From positions 390,055,962 to 390,119,961 of the forward strand of contig OY728133.1 in NCBI GenBank assembly GCA_963277665.1: a stretch of DNA of 64,000 bases, given 5' to 3'. Each line of letters begins with the position of its first letter. Position 1 is the first letter of the stretch. Under the pieces are notes generated by a model. The model was not told the origin of the DNA. It worked only from the letters and a program-made list of their open reading frames with translations, and made no database searches. Shown here in pieces: positions 1-12,164 of this stretch. A program made the translations under genes and the position numbers. This DNA is from Viscum album (taxonomy: Eukaryota > Streptophyta > Magnoliopsida > Santalales > Viscaceae).

Positions 1-620
1 GTGAAAAATCAATTTTCATAGATTTTAATGTCGTTTCTAAAAAACCGACATGAAAAATCAATTTTCATGAATTTCTCATGTTAGTTATTTAATAACCGAT
101 GTAAAAAGGTAATTTTCATATCGGTTATTTAATAACTGATGTGAAAAAATGTTTAAAAAAATGTATTTAATTTCCCAAGATTCGATTTTACAAGTCATAG
201 AGCTCAATCAGAGTTATAGATCAAAAAGTTATGGTCATCATAAGTTGATCATCTCTAAATGATGTCTTAGGGAATGACAATTTATGAAGGCCATAAATTT
301 AATCCATAACTCCATTTGATTTTTGTAACCTTTCAAATCGAATCTTGGTAAATGAACTACATGTTTGTAAACATTTTTCATTTTGGTTATTAAATAACCA
401 ACGTGGAAAATAACTTTTAAAGTCATTTATAAAATAAACGATGTGAAAAAGTCATGAAAATTGATTTCCCTCATTTTTTATTTAATAACCGATGTGAAAA
501 GTTGATGAAAATATATTTCTCAACTTAGTTATATAAGAAATTATGTGAAAAAATCAGTGAAAATTTTAATATCATTTCATGCTAGTTATCTTAAAACTGA
601 CATGAAAGATAATTTTAATA
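1..620. repeat. Subterminal repeats, ACCGATGTGAAA type, in both orientations
   Basis: Degenerate copies of TTATTTAATAACCGATGTGAAA recur near positions 43, 93, 122, 385, 425, 480 and 590, several as local inverted pairs such as CGGTTATTTAATAACTG. More diverged copies continue to about 1,560. Dense short subterminal repeats in both orientations are a known CACTA feature, where they bind the element's own proteins. The copies differ from each other mainly by C/T and G/A changes. Confidence 0.6.
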
Positions 621-1594
621 TCATGCCAAGGAGAAATTTCAATTTTTCTACATCATGGAATTGAAATTTCCAATTGCTGCCTAAAATTTTTAATACCCTG
701 TTTTATTTTATCATCTAAATTATATGTTTCCATTATACACATATCCTAATTTAATTATTATTTCATTAAACTATCATCGTTCCCCCAACTCAAATCATTT
801 GATCTTCAAGGTGAATCAATTATTTATTTTTTCCACGATCTCATCAAGGTATTTGTAATTATTTATCCATGATTTATGGTTTTTATGATTTTTTTTCTTA
901 ATTTATATACCATTTAATGATAATTTCATTCAACCATCATCGTTCCACTGACTTTACATGTTTGATATTCCATGTGAATCAACTATTTCTTCTTTCTAGG
1001 ATATCGTCAAAGTATTTGTAATTATTTTTCCATGATTTATATTTTTATGAGTATTTTTCTTAACTTATATACCATTTAATGATTCTTATTTTATTGTAAT
1101 GATGGATAATTCTTTATATCATTATAAGACTATAAATACTCCATCAGATACTAAAATTCCTTTTAAGAATAATCTTATGTTGGCTCATTTGATCTTTCCT
1201 CGTAAAAAATATATCAATCTTATGATATTCATAACGTTTGATCTGTAACACTATTTGAGCTCTAAGACCTGTAAAATTGAATATTAGGAAATTATCTACA
1301 ATATGGAAATAAAATTAATGTTTCTTATTTAAATATTGATGTTAAAAATGAATTCTAACGTTGGATTGTTTTAAAAATGAAAGTAAAAAAAGGATTTTTA
1401 AAGTCATTTGTAGAAGGTCTTTCACATCGTTTTTTTAAAAACCAACATTAAAAAACATAAAAACCCATTTTAACATTGCTTATTAAATAACTAAATTAAA
1501 AAATAATATTTTTAACATCTCTTTCAATAACCTTTCCTCAAAACTGTTGTTAAAAAGAAAAAAACAAACATTAAAAAAGGTTTTTGTACTAGTT
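1..1594. mobile_element. Right end of a CACTA-like DNA transposon nested in TNP2
   Basis: The right edge reads TTTTTGTACTAGT at 1581-1593, which resembles the reverse complement of a CACTA terminal inverted repeat with its last G changed to T. Immediately to the right the sequence becomes TNP2 transposase coding sequence of a different element, so this piece is an insertion. No transposase reading frame is visible in it, so it may be a non-autonomous derivative. The left end lies outside the window. The element type is inferred from the terminus and the subterminal repeats; the 3-bp target duplication cannot be checked here. Confidence 0.6.
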
Positions 1595-3420
1595 GGTTCG
1601 GTCTAACTTGTGGTGATTAAATCCATTTGATCAGATTATCACTTCTCATATAATGTTACCAGTTTTTATTCAGAAATATAATCTTCCATCATTTTTGTCT
1701 ATGAAAAAACCATTTAATTTATTTATTGTACGAATATATGGAAATTTTGATCCTTAAAATGATATATATGTATACTTGCAACCTTTAATAAGAGAGTTGA
1801 ATAATATTTGGGATATGGGTATGTGCACATTTTATGCATCTTAAAATAATATATTTTAAAAGTGTGATGCACTTATATGGACTATAATTTACCTTCCTAC
1901 TAATGAAATGATGCATTGTTAAACAATGACTAGAAAACTATCATTTCCTTTTATATTAAGAAAACATGATCTATAAGAAGTAAATATTTTCATAGTTTCA
2001 GTTTCATGGGGCGTCAATAATTCATGCCAATAGATTATAAATACTGGATGAATCTTATGAGGATTGATAATATTGTTGAAACTAAATAGCCACCCCAATA
2101 TATTTTATGAACTGATGTGCTTAAGGAATTGAAAGATGTTAGTTTTTGATTAGGTAAAGTTCAAATGAAATATAATAAAAGTAATAATTTGACACTAAAT
2201 CCACATACAATTGTAAAAATAAAAGTATCCCTTTTGAGTTTCCATATTTGTCAAATTATTTATTATGTCATTATTTTGACATAATGAACATTGATAAAAA
2301 TATGTGTGCGATATTCCATTAAATTCCTCTAAATATTAAGGGTAATAACAAAGATGAATTTTGATCTTGAAAGGACTTATTAAGTTGGTGTATTCAACTA
2401 AAAATGCATCTTGTGTATATTGATGATAAAAATGGAAATTTATCTATGATTTTTATGTGATGAAAACATTAGAGAAAAATCAATTTGAATATGTATTGGA
2501 TAATATCAAGGTTCCTAATGTCTATTCTAGAAACACATCTAAATGAGTCAATATAGGTGAGATAATAATAAAATCCCAACAAACACATGATTTTCACATC
2601 CTTCATCATAAATTGATTCCAATATAAATCTATCATTTACTATCCAATAATGTTATTGTAATGGTGATTTACTTTTTACCTTTTTAAAGACATCTTTTTG
2701 CTAAAATGTTATCAAATTCTTTCTTTACAAAAATTTTGTAAGTGGTGAGATTAATTTAGTGCGAGTTAGAGAAAACTTTTCCTCCATCATTTTTTCACTT
2801 GGATGTCTCATTTAATAGTTCATATTCAAACTAAACCACTTCTTGGGGGAAATTTTTCTTTTCAAAGTATGTATCCCACTTAAAGAAGTTTGTGCACAAT
2901 AAAATATTATGTTTCAATCAATAATCATTCAAAAGGATCCATTGATATGGGTTATTTGGATCAATAATGTAGGGATTTATTTTCAATGTATTTTTATGAT
3001 GTGAGAAAAATACATAAGTAACCAATTATGATTTAATATTAATATTATTGGGAAATTGGTCCCTTGTTTCCATCTCTTCTCTAAATAGGATTATTCTTGG
3101 GTCATATACATTGGTCGCATTGATAATTGAAGGGAAGGATATGGCACATCGACCCGTATTTATTAACATTTGTTTTTTCAATGACTATATCAAGTAAGTA
3201 ATTTGATTATTTGTATTTTAACTCAAAAAATTTCATTTCAAATATACCTTAATCTATTATTATCATTTCATTTAGGAACATAAACAAATTATATGTATAG
3301 ATTATCGATCTTTTTCTTTGAGAAGGAGAGATTCCTTACAGAGCAAAGAGTTCCCTTAACGTTGAAATCAATGATATGAACATTAATTTAATTAACTTAT
3401 ATTATGGATATTAATTTAAT
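1595..3420 (+). pseudogene. CACTA TNP2 transposase remnant
   Basis: This is the remnant of the transposase that moves CACTA elements. Conceptual translation across frameshifts gives, in order: a piece like VRLGLASDGFNPF (1600-1635), YNLPPSLCMKKP (about 1680-1710), DIYVYLQPLI..ELNNIWDMG (about 1760-1820) followed by a TFDAS-like CTFYAS, ELPY and DVMNIDKNVCD (about 2240-2315), NIKVPNVYSRNTSK (about 2500-2545), and a DUF4218-like CELEKTFPPSFF...HLKKFVHNK (about 2760-2910). Stops and frameshifts break every segment. The N-terminal half is cut off by the inserted element at 1594. The family assignment is firm; the 3' limit is approximate. Confidence 0.85.
3194..3275 (+). other. Probable intron in the TNP2 remnant
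   Basis: An AAGTAAGT donor at 3192-3199 and a TTTCATTTAG acceptor ending at 3275 flank an AT-rich 82-bp stretch. Joining the flanks gives a reading like NICFFNDYIK-EHKQII, which matches the segment of plant TNP2 proteins around the Glu-His that follows DUF4218. This supports splicing in the ancestral gene, but the alignment is short. Confidence 0.45.
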
Positions 3421-4605
3421 TTTATTATTCATATATATATTTCATATATGGAGTTTACCTTTTGACTCTATCACTCAAGAATTATGCGAATTGGATTTTT
3501 CCCAATTCATTTGTTTAGGAATGAAAATATTTAATAATTAATGGGTATAAATTATCTAAAAATGATTGAGTATTGAATATGAGGACAGAACATGATGGAG
3601 TTTTGATAACTCTAAAAATAGATCATTATTCCAATTTATTTTATAGTATGTCACAATAATAAAAATTTTCTTATTATAGAACTGTTGAGAAAATATATAT
3701 TTTTGGGATTACTACTCTCATGGTCGAGTAACAATGATGAAATATGAATAGTTTAATTCAATGAAATGAAATTGTACATTTATTGATTATTATAGATTCG
3801 TATTTATTGACATGACTCACTTTCTAGCTACCTATAAACCATATATTTTATAATCAATGTAAAAAAACAATTGTTTTATGTGAATGGTCATTTGAGACTT
3901 TATTATTGTTTCAAGATTAAATTAATCCCAAGAAATATTTTTCATGGTTGTGGGGAAAAAATAGACACCATTAATTCCCCCATTGGTGTTGAAAAAAAAA
4001 GAATTTGATGAATCAAATTTTCTAGTTATTAGAATTTATTTTGAACCTAAAGTAGTTGTGTTTAATATATAAAAGTAACCATATATGTTCAGAGTTCATT
4101 TAGATTGATTTTTTGTGGGTTTCTTAGGTTGGTAGCACTGTAATTACTTTAATTCTGTTTAAATTTGGAATGATATGTTTGTTTTAGTATTATTTGTTTA
4201 CATTTCAATTAACAATATTTATTTCAATTAAAAAACTAGCTTAAAATGAGTTTCTAAAAAATGAATAACTTAGATTTAAATTATAGTTTCCAAAACATGT
4301 TATGACAATGTTTAAGAATTCTTTGAATTCTATGTCGTATTATGTATTTTTAAAAACTATTTCTAAAAAAATGTACATTTCCTTATTATATTGATTACAA
4401 AAGATATTTATGGAATTATAAGGAAGATAATATTTTATAATGATGGACTAATGCCCGAAATTGGGCTACCTCGTCTCATTTCCATAGTGATTATATTGAT
4501 TGTAGTATTTTACTTCTACATTACATTTAGTATAATGTTCTTATTATTTATAAAAAATAGGGACATTCATCTGACCCAAATTTGACTTCTCCTTAAATTA
4601 TTAGT
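3421..4605. other. AT-rich interior of the CACTA element, no recognisable gene
   Basis: This lies between the TNP2 remnant and the proline-rich segment. A DUF4216-like C-terminal transposase domain would be expected about here, but I could not recognise it. A 64-codon frame at 4391-4585 is hydrophobic and resembles nothing I know. Confidence 0.4.
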
Positions 4606-5611
4606 ATGGTTCTGAGCAGGGGCTCTCCTATAGATAAACAGATCACTTTTCATAGTCTTTTACACCCTGAACCACCAACAAACATACCATCTACTACACC
4701 TTTTTATCCTCCACATGAGCCTCTTGGGATGTTCCCACCCATGCCTCCATCATCATATTTTTTAGGCTCTACTTCTCATACCATGTCTACACCACCTCCA
4801 TGGATGTTATCACCTAAACTATATATGTATCATATTATTTTACCCTATACCTTTATAAATATCCTACAATTTCTATATCTCATCCATTTTTTAATATTCA
4901 TCTAGGATCTAATGATTGTGATCCTTCATATTCCACTCCACTATATGAATATGAAATGGTGCATTCATTTGAATAGGAACTTCCTTCAGATGATACCAAT
5001 CTATAACAGCCCAAAGATCTATCAGAGCCTACTGATCAACCAATATTAGGTTTTTTTATAATTGTGTCATATTATATAACATCAAATTTTTACCATTTAT
5101 ATTATGAATTAATTATAATTTATATTATTTTATATTATTCAGTGGGATAATTTAATAGGTTACATGGGCACAAAAGTATGCATGTAGTCTGGAATTTTAA
5201 AACAAAAATAATTGTTGACTAAAATGAGGACAATCAGTTTATAGGAAAAAATGTATGACAATATAGAAGGTTTTGGAAGCATTATCTCGGTACAATGGTA
5301 TCATTTTGGTGAAACTAGTCTCGTGGAGGCATATTTGTAATGAAATAAATGAGATATCATGGGTGAAGATTTGGGTAATAATTTTTTTTAAAATAATATC
5401 TATATTATTATTGTATGTATATGAATTAACATGTTTTTCAATGTTCCTGTTTATCCTTCCCAATGGTTATTCTGCTAAGGCAAAACAATTGATGGATCCT
5501 GGATTGTTTTGGAGGCCATATAAGCACAATTTGTATGTTGATTTGATGAGTAGAGTCAAATATGATATAGAGGCTACACCAATATTCACTGACATCCCAA
5601 CAACCCAATAG
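4606..5611 (+). pseudogene. Possible second CACTA gene, 5' part (proline-rich)
   Basis: Two open segments lie in the same orientation as TNP2 and downstream of it, where CACTA elements usually carry a second gene. The first (4606-4905) is rich in Pro, Ser and Thr, with PPHEPLGMFPPMPPSSYF near its middle. The second (5273-5611) ends with AKQLMDPGLFWRPYKHNLY, loosely like the W-R-x-F/Y-K-x-x-L motif of the plant Transposase_24 (PTTA/En/Spm) family. That resemblance is short and may be chance. The 5400-5450 part between likely exons looks intronic. Confidence 0.35.
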
Positions 5612-6889
5612 TAAGAAATTATTATATATTGTAAGTGTATGGATCTTATGGTATAATTAAAATTTAAAGGTTTTTATTTAAAATTTAATTCATATTAATA
5701 GTATTGATTTTTTGTTTTCAAGTTGTGTCAGAAAGAAACAAAAAGAATAAGTATGTTGTAATGTATATGAACGCTTTGAGGTGCACTACAATTTTGAAGC
5801 ATTAAATAATCCATGTAAATTAATATTAATAGAAATAATTTCTATATTTATTTTGTTCCTTATTTTTAAGTTCTTTTTTAATGAAGTTAAAATTTGGGGG
5901 ATCTCTCTATTATATAAGATTTAAGATTTTCTATGTAGAGAGTGAAATAAAAAAATACAGATTTTAGAAAATATTTAATAATAATCACAACAATTGAGTT
6001 CCTTATTCTCATGCATATAATAGTTCAACCAATGACCTATAGAAATATTTTAATTCATTAGAGTGCATGTTGCATAGATTTTTCAAAACTAGATTCTTGT
6101 TGTTTGGGGATGTTCACAACAACATTTTTGGGAATAGTTTGGGAATCCAATACTTCTTATAAATTATTTTTTCTACCATTAACATTATTATAGAATCCAT
6201 ATGTGTTATATTTTCATTAATATTTTCTCAAATTGAGTCTTTTAATGTCATTATATTGAAATTTATTTATTTTAGTTTCATTTTATAAACTATAAACTAA
6301 TCATAATAAACAATTTTCATGTAAACTATAAAATATTATTAAATGTAATTTCATGTGGTCTATTCAAATAAACATGACCATAATTTTATATACTCAAACC
6401 AACATAAAGTATTAATCTCAATTTATTTGGATTTAAAATATGTATAAAAATTTAAATAGTCAAAAATTTCAATTAGACAACAATAAAATAGCCTTAAAAT
6501 GACCTAAAACAAACTCATAAAGTCTTTAAACTAAAGATAATAAATTCAACATTAATACAAATGGTGGGAAATTACCCCATTTAGTGGGTTTTTCAGGCTG
6601 AATTCTAAATTCTCTTCACATGAATTCCTTTAAAATAAGTCTATAAATACCCCTTTTAATCTAGAATTTATAGATTTAATGAATTCCTTCTACTCCCTTT
6701 ACGTTGTTCTAACATTACTCCTCAAAACATGTTGAATGTTCCATTGAAATCCAAAAACACCATATTTATTGATTTTAGTTTAACTCTTAAATGATATATC
6801 AATAATACCTTTCTATAATTCAAAACATGATTTTATGTATGTATGATTCATCAAGGGCATCATTTGAGAACTTCTCTGTTCAATAAATA
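5612..6889. other. AT-rich interior of the CACTA element
   Basis: I see no coding segment, terminal repeat or known element boundary here. It lies between the two parts of the putative second CACTA gene and could be intron or later insertions too decayed to read. Confidence 0.4.
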
Positions 6890-7860
6890 TTTGTAAACCA
6901 AATAACCAAACCCAAAATTAACCAATTAACATATCCCAAGATGAACCAAGTACCCTAATAAAAAATGAACTAAATAACCTAACCAAAGTAAAATAAATTA
7001 CCCTACCCAATATGAAATAATTAAACTAATAAAAAAATTAACAATTTATCAAATGACTTAATCCAAAACAAACTAATGACTAAAATTACAAAATGAACCA
7101 AATAACATAAACCAAAAAAGACATAATGAGAAAATAAAGTAAATGACTTAATCCAAAATAAACAAAATAACCTAAAATAAAAAACAGATAACCCAACAAT
7201 GAATACAATAATCTAACCTAAAAAGTCATAACCCAAAATGAGTGAAATTAAATAACCCAAAATAAACCAAATACTCGAATCACATGTAAACTAATTGATT
7301 GAAATTATAATTTTAAAGAATGACCAAATGAAATAAAAAAATTACATTACCCTATAATTATCCAATATAATTAACCAAAAATAAACCAAAATTCCAAAAT
7401 AAATTATTAAATAACCCAAATATGAACCAAATTTCTAATATAAGAATAACCTAATCCAAAGTGAAAAAATTAACATTTCCCATAATAAACAAAATTATAT
7501 AGTTCAGAATTGAATTAAAACAAAAATAAAGCAAATGGATTAACCCAAATAAACTAAAATGACGTAGCATAAAATGAACAAAATGATCTATCCAAATGAC
7601 CAAATTTCCAAATATTCTGAAAAATTATAACCCAAGAATTTAGCCCAAAAATAAACCAAATGAAATAACTCACAAATGAATGAGACACCATCACCCAAAT
7701 TATATCAAGTGACCAACCAAAAATGTATGAAAAATACTATAACTAATTGACCAAATTATCAAATTACTAAATAAATTTACCAAAAAATTAACCGATGACC
7801 AAATGGAAAAAATAACCAAGTGACCAAATGACCAAATAACTAAAAAAAGAATGGGACTAA
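6890..7860. repeat. Degenerate AACCAAAT-type repeat tract, about 1 kb
   Basis: The + strand is strongly A- and C-rich for almost 1 kb, with short variants of AACCAAATAACC, AACCCAAAAT and GACCAAATGACC repeated at irregular 8-16 bp spacing and very little G. The tract begins around CAAATAACCAAACCC and fades after 7,850. It looks like an ancient microsatellite or minisatellite that has drifted. The unit loosely recalls the plant telomere unit AACCCTA, but I see no run of consecutive telomere units. Confidence 0.7.
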
Positions 7861-8640
7861 AATAAACATAGAATAAGATTCCATATGATACCCATGTTTA
7901 CATTTATAACTAGAATGTATTGATTATTTTCTTCCACTATTATTAAATTTATATTTAAATTATATTAATATTTCAATTCAATAAATTTGAATTGATTAAA
8001 ATATGTGAAGTCTAAAAATGATTATTACATTAGAGAGATGGTAATTCATTATTTGGTTCCATTGTGAGTGTATAGTTACACACTATTATTACTATTGATG
8101 GATATATAATATGAAGTTAACTAATATGGTTTTAATTTATGAATTATTGAGATTTATATAGTTAGATCATAATTGGAAACAACTTATGGATAGAGACCAT
8201 GCAGTTAACTAATATTGCTGTCATTATTGAATTATAGTATCTAATCTAGCTAGATGATTCTTTATTTTATGTATTTATTTGACAAATAAATTTTTTATTT
8301 TTAATTGGTTTTGTTGAACTCTTATGTAGATTAATTTGGTTACTTTAAAAAGATATTATCTCTATATTATAAATCTTACATAGCTTCCTCTTTAAAAATT
8401 CTTTCAATTTGATCATAACTTTCACTTAATCACATGGAGATTCATTCCCTTTCATCTTATTATAATCTGAGAACTGAATTTAATACCACATAGTGAATCA
8501 CCTATATAATTTAATATAATGTGGGAAAGTTTTTACATGATGTGGTTATATGGTTAATCTCACATTTCTTCTCAATATAATTTGTTTTTATTTTGTTTAT
8601 CAATTTCATATTACTCAATAATGTACTATTATAGGAATTA
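7861..8640. other. AT-rich spacer, nothing recognised
   Basis: No coding segment, element end or structured repeat is visible. It separates the AACCAAAT tract from the second coding-like piece. Confidence 0.4.
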
Positions 8641-9413
8641 ATGTCAATTACAGCATGTGAAATTGGGAATTTAAGGCTATGTGCCTCAAGAAAAATTATT
8701 TTGGTTGAGTATGAGGAAAAAGGATGGATTTTTTATAAATGCATTGGCACAAAAAAAATATTGTATGCCATTTTATTGATATTTCAAATTTTGATATGTA
8801 ATTAATAATTATAAAACAATTTTATATTTTTCATAGTGTTACAGGAGGCCCATGATGAGAAAAAGGATGTAAACTACATGCCAAATGATTATTTGAGATA
8901 GGTATTAGATAAGGAGATCCTGGGGAGAGTCTGATTTCGACCTAGTAAAAGAATCAACCAACTAGGTATTATACCCCATCGAGCACCTATAAAATTTCTC
9001 ACACCACTAAGCTACAAAACATGTATGAAGAAGTATATGTGGCCAAAAAAATCTATATAAGAGTGTGGAAAAGGTAAAATATTCATTGAATAGTTCCTAA
9101 AATCTAGGATAGTAATATGTTCATCACTTCCATCTAAGGCGGATAATTATTTTTATTCACCTGTGAAAACAATGTTCCCTTCATATGATACACCTAGTGA
9201 TGTCATTGTGGTTCGTTGTCGCTATTGAGGTAATGAAACTACTAGTGATGGTGATGATAAGGATGATGGTGATGGTGATGATAATCCCTGAGATGATATT
9301 GATTAGGGTTTTGGTGATGATTTAAATGGAACTAGTAGTGATGAGGGAGATATGATTGCTTCTATTAATGAGTTGATAGTAAATATACATGTGGGGTTGA
9401 TGTTTAATGACTA
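8641..9413 (+). pseudogene. Possible second CACTA gene, 3' part with acidic tail
   Basis: An open piece starts at ATG 8641 and runs to about 8760. After an AT-rich, intron-like gap with a possible acceptor near 8845, a second piece reads QEAHDEKKDVNYMPNDYL, then a basic stretch, then a Asp/Gly/Ser-rich tail (about 9235-9360). It ends at TAA 9411. Three or four in-frame stops break it. Conserved reading over several hundred bases suggests an old gene end rather than noise. I do not recognise the protein; its position suggests a CACTA accessory gene. Confidence 0.35.
9244..9292 (+). repeat. GAT/GGT trinucleotide repeat coding for Asp/Gly
   Basis: An imperfect GATGGTGATGATAAGGATG run would encode an Asp-rich segment in the frame of the surrounding coding-like piece. 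It contributes most of the acidic tail. Confidence 0.6.
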
Positions 9414-9639
9414 AAACTGATTAATTTTGTGAATTTTATATGTTTTTTTATATTATTATAAATGGTTAAATGATAAATATATAATAATTCTACTACATTA
9501 AATGTGTACCATAGTTTTTGATTTATTTTTAACCTTTGTGAGAGGTACTGGATGGTGTTTTTGTGATACATTGGGGATATGAACCTAAACCAAAGGTTCA
9601 ATGAATTATAGGCATACATTAATTTTTTATAGGACTCTA

Positions 9640-9878
9640 TACCCATTGTTTTGGGAACCATTAGTATATTTATATACCCATGGGTTACTTCAAACCATGA
9701 GAATTAAAATTTGGTTGTGAGATATACCAACGGTTTTAAATAATACTATTGGTATATCTCTACACTGACATAAATAATCCCCATGTTTCACAGAACCATT
9801 GGTATAGTATTTACCAATGGTTCTAGGGCCTATACAAGAAGTTCAAAACTATTGTTGTAGCTTAGTTTTACAATAGTG
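9640..9878. mobile_element. Right end of the CACTA element, with inverted subterminal repeats
   Basis: Copies of ACCATTGGTATA and its inverse occur near 9652, 9727, 9765, 9803 and 9820. The sequence then ends in TTTTACAATAGTG (9866-9878), the inverse of a CACTATTGTAAAA-type terminus. Directly beyond this point the minus strand reads as reverse transcriptase ending in a VVQAWETL-like segment. The boundary therefore coincides with an interruption of another element's pol. A second CACTAA in the same few bases makes the exact end uncertain by 6 bp. Confidence 0.6.
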
Positions 9879-10620
9879 TTAGTGTCTCCCAAGCTTGAAC
9901 TACCTCAATATTCACTAGCTCTATATTCACTACTCAATCTATGGTAAAATTTTATATATAGTGGACCTCTCTAATCTATAACTAACCCTTCAGGATTTTA
10001 CTATATTGTTTATAATTATAATGTATGTCCAAAACCATCATTAAATTATTTTCATGTTTGAGATTTGATACTGAGTAAATAAGGGTGTTATCAATAAAGA
10101 GAATAACGAATTGGTTTAGGAAATTCACGAATACCATGTTCATGAGTCCCATGAATACCTTTGCGGTGTTCATCATGAAAAATGGAATTACTAGGAACAT
10201 TTAAGGACTATAGAGAATTCACAATTCTATCCTCAGTATATCCTACTTGTGTACTCATTATTGGTGATGGACTGACCCGAGGTCGATCTTTGATAATCAC
10301 TTCCCCTTCATTTGATCAAAGAGACCATTGATTGTTGAAAAATTATACTGATTCTTGAATGTCACCTAATTTAAGATATTATAATAAACACACAACCTTA
10401 GGATCTCAGTTACTTTGTTGGTGAATAATACCATATATTCCCATGGGGACACACTGGATTCAACAAATCCCTTCCTCTAAAGATCCTCCAATTCTACCCA
10501 TAACTCTTAAAGATTAGTATTGGATATCTGATATTCTATAGAAGATATTAGACTGGTTCTAGGGTATAATTAAATATATTAATAAAACTCTTGAGTATGA
10601 GGTGGGTTGAGTATATCCTC
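9879..10620 (-). pseudogene. Ty3/gypsy reverse transcriptase remnant (element F)
   Basis: Read on the minus strand, this gives a long, broken but clear Ty3/gypsy RT. It runs LKELWVELEDL..KGFVESSVSPW, NGLFDQMKGK with LSKIDLGSVHHQ, a FLVIPFFMMNTAKVFMGLMN block (about 10150-10200), and the catalytic block VILFIDNTLIYS, where the usual IDD has become IDN. It then continues through REVHYI..NF to QAWETL at the left edge. The metal-binding change and several stops show it is dead. RNase H and integrase should follow to the left but are displaced by the CACTA element. Confidence 0.85.
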
Positions 10621-12140
10621 ATGTAAAAACATCTATGTACTCCTCAACTACTATTAGAATCTAAAGGTCTTATTAGTCGGTTGTTCTAAGGGTCATACTA
10701 GCCATATTGTGGTAAATTAGATTTAAATTAATACATGGGAACATGAATAATATAGAATATAAATTATACCTTCCATGGAAGGAGAATCTCAATCCATACA
10801 CCAATATGCATCTTACTCTTTAACAAAAAAATTAATTTAGACAAGGGCTACTCATAGCTAGTCTATACTAATGATACTGTCATAAGGTTTCATCATTGAA
10901 ACTAATAGATCCCAACCCCTATCAAATTAGATTTAAGTTACACTAATAGTAAATGAATATGATTGAGGAGTCTCCCCTAGTAAGAGTTTTTTTTCAAAAA
11001 GGGTCAGGAGAGAGGATGTTGTAGAATATCTTTTTCTCAAATAAGGGAAAATGAAACAAAATTGTTTATTTCACCTTTGTCTACAATAGATGTTTCTATG
11101 TTGGTGAAGACACATATCATTAATCAAATAATTTCATTATCATACTAGTTACATCCCACTATCACCTAAATATGACCATATCCCTGAACGTAAAATTTAT
11201 GAGCCTGACGTGGACTACCTGGAGGTGGTGGTGGTGATATTAGGTCATAACATCAAATAACTCATGTATCTCCTCCAACTTCTCAAACTTGGTCTAAGGA
11301 TGAGTCCAATCATCCTAAATCTAAGTAAGTTTTATCCACTATTTTATCATGTCAAACAGAATTCTATCCAAAAGAACCACCATATAGTCAGACAAAGTAA
11401 TAATAAATGTAGACACTTGGACCATTAACTTTAACAATCCATATACTGAATTTGGGTCCAGATTACCCCAGAACCAGAGGGGCCCCTATCTTGAAATCTC
11501 ATTCAAGACATTTATCCAATGTATTTCATCACCATACACCACTAAAACTAAAATCCGTTCAATCTGATATGGAGTGTCCACATGATCCTCTGAAGTTGGG
11601 TATACTATTTTCTAAAAGTGAAGAAGAACCACTAATAGACACCCAAAGGAAACACATCCTAGATTATCTCCTTAATAGATGACTCATCACTATGTTGGTC
11701 TTAATCATATACCTACCACTTAACTTTGACTGATATTCAATTTGGTTACATCATATAATTTGACAAGATAAACCATTTAAAAATTACTATATCTAGGGAG
11801 ATGACTCAAAAAGGACATGGAAATAACAAACCCATTCTTATATGATGTATGCCTGACCTTTTTTCAATAAAACCATTGTATTTGTGTGTGAAATAAATTA
11901 AAAGGTTATCTGATTCCTCGTGCATGGATATATTGTCCACTGAACTATTACTGGGCCCTTATCCTAAGATCCTAAATTGATACATCAAAACATCATTTTC
12001 CTAAATACCAAACCAGTACACACATGACTATTATCTTAAAAATATATCCCTCGGATAACTTCACTTTAATACCACTATGTCATTACTCGATACACTGAAG
12101 CCCCACTTGGGGCCTAGATAAGTTGATTGTTCCACCCTAA
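10621..12140 (-). pseudogene. Ty3/gypsy gag and protease remnant (element F)
   Basis: This lies between the primer site and RT on the minus strand, where gag and protease belong. Few segments remain readable. One at about 11150-11200 reads FYVQGYGHI.VIVGC, which fits a degraded CCHC zinc knuckle of the C-Y-V-C-G-x-x-G-H-I type. The rest is assigned mainly by position. Confidence 0.5.
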
Positions 12141-12160
12141 GCAAGGTTCTAATAATCCAG
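12141..12160 (-). other. Primer binding site of element F
   Basis: The minus strand reads CTGGATTATTAGAACCTTGC. It resembles the TGGTATCAGAGCCTTG primer site complementary to plant initiator-Met tRNA, with several changes. It lies next to the inner edge of the LTR, as expected. Confidence 0.6.
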
Positions 12161-12164
12161 GGTC

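Noticed and set aside
6890..7860. Interstitial telomere array
   Set aside because: AACCAAAT resembles AACCCTAA, but I found no consecutive exact telomere units.
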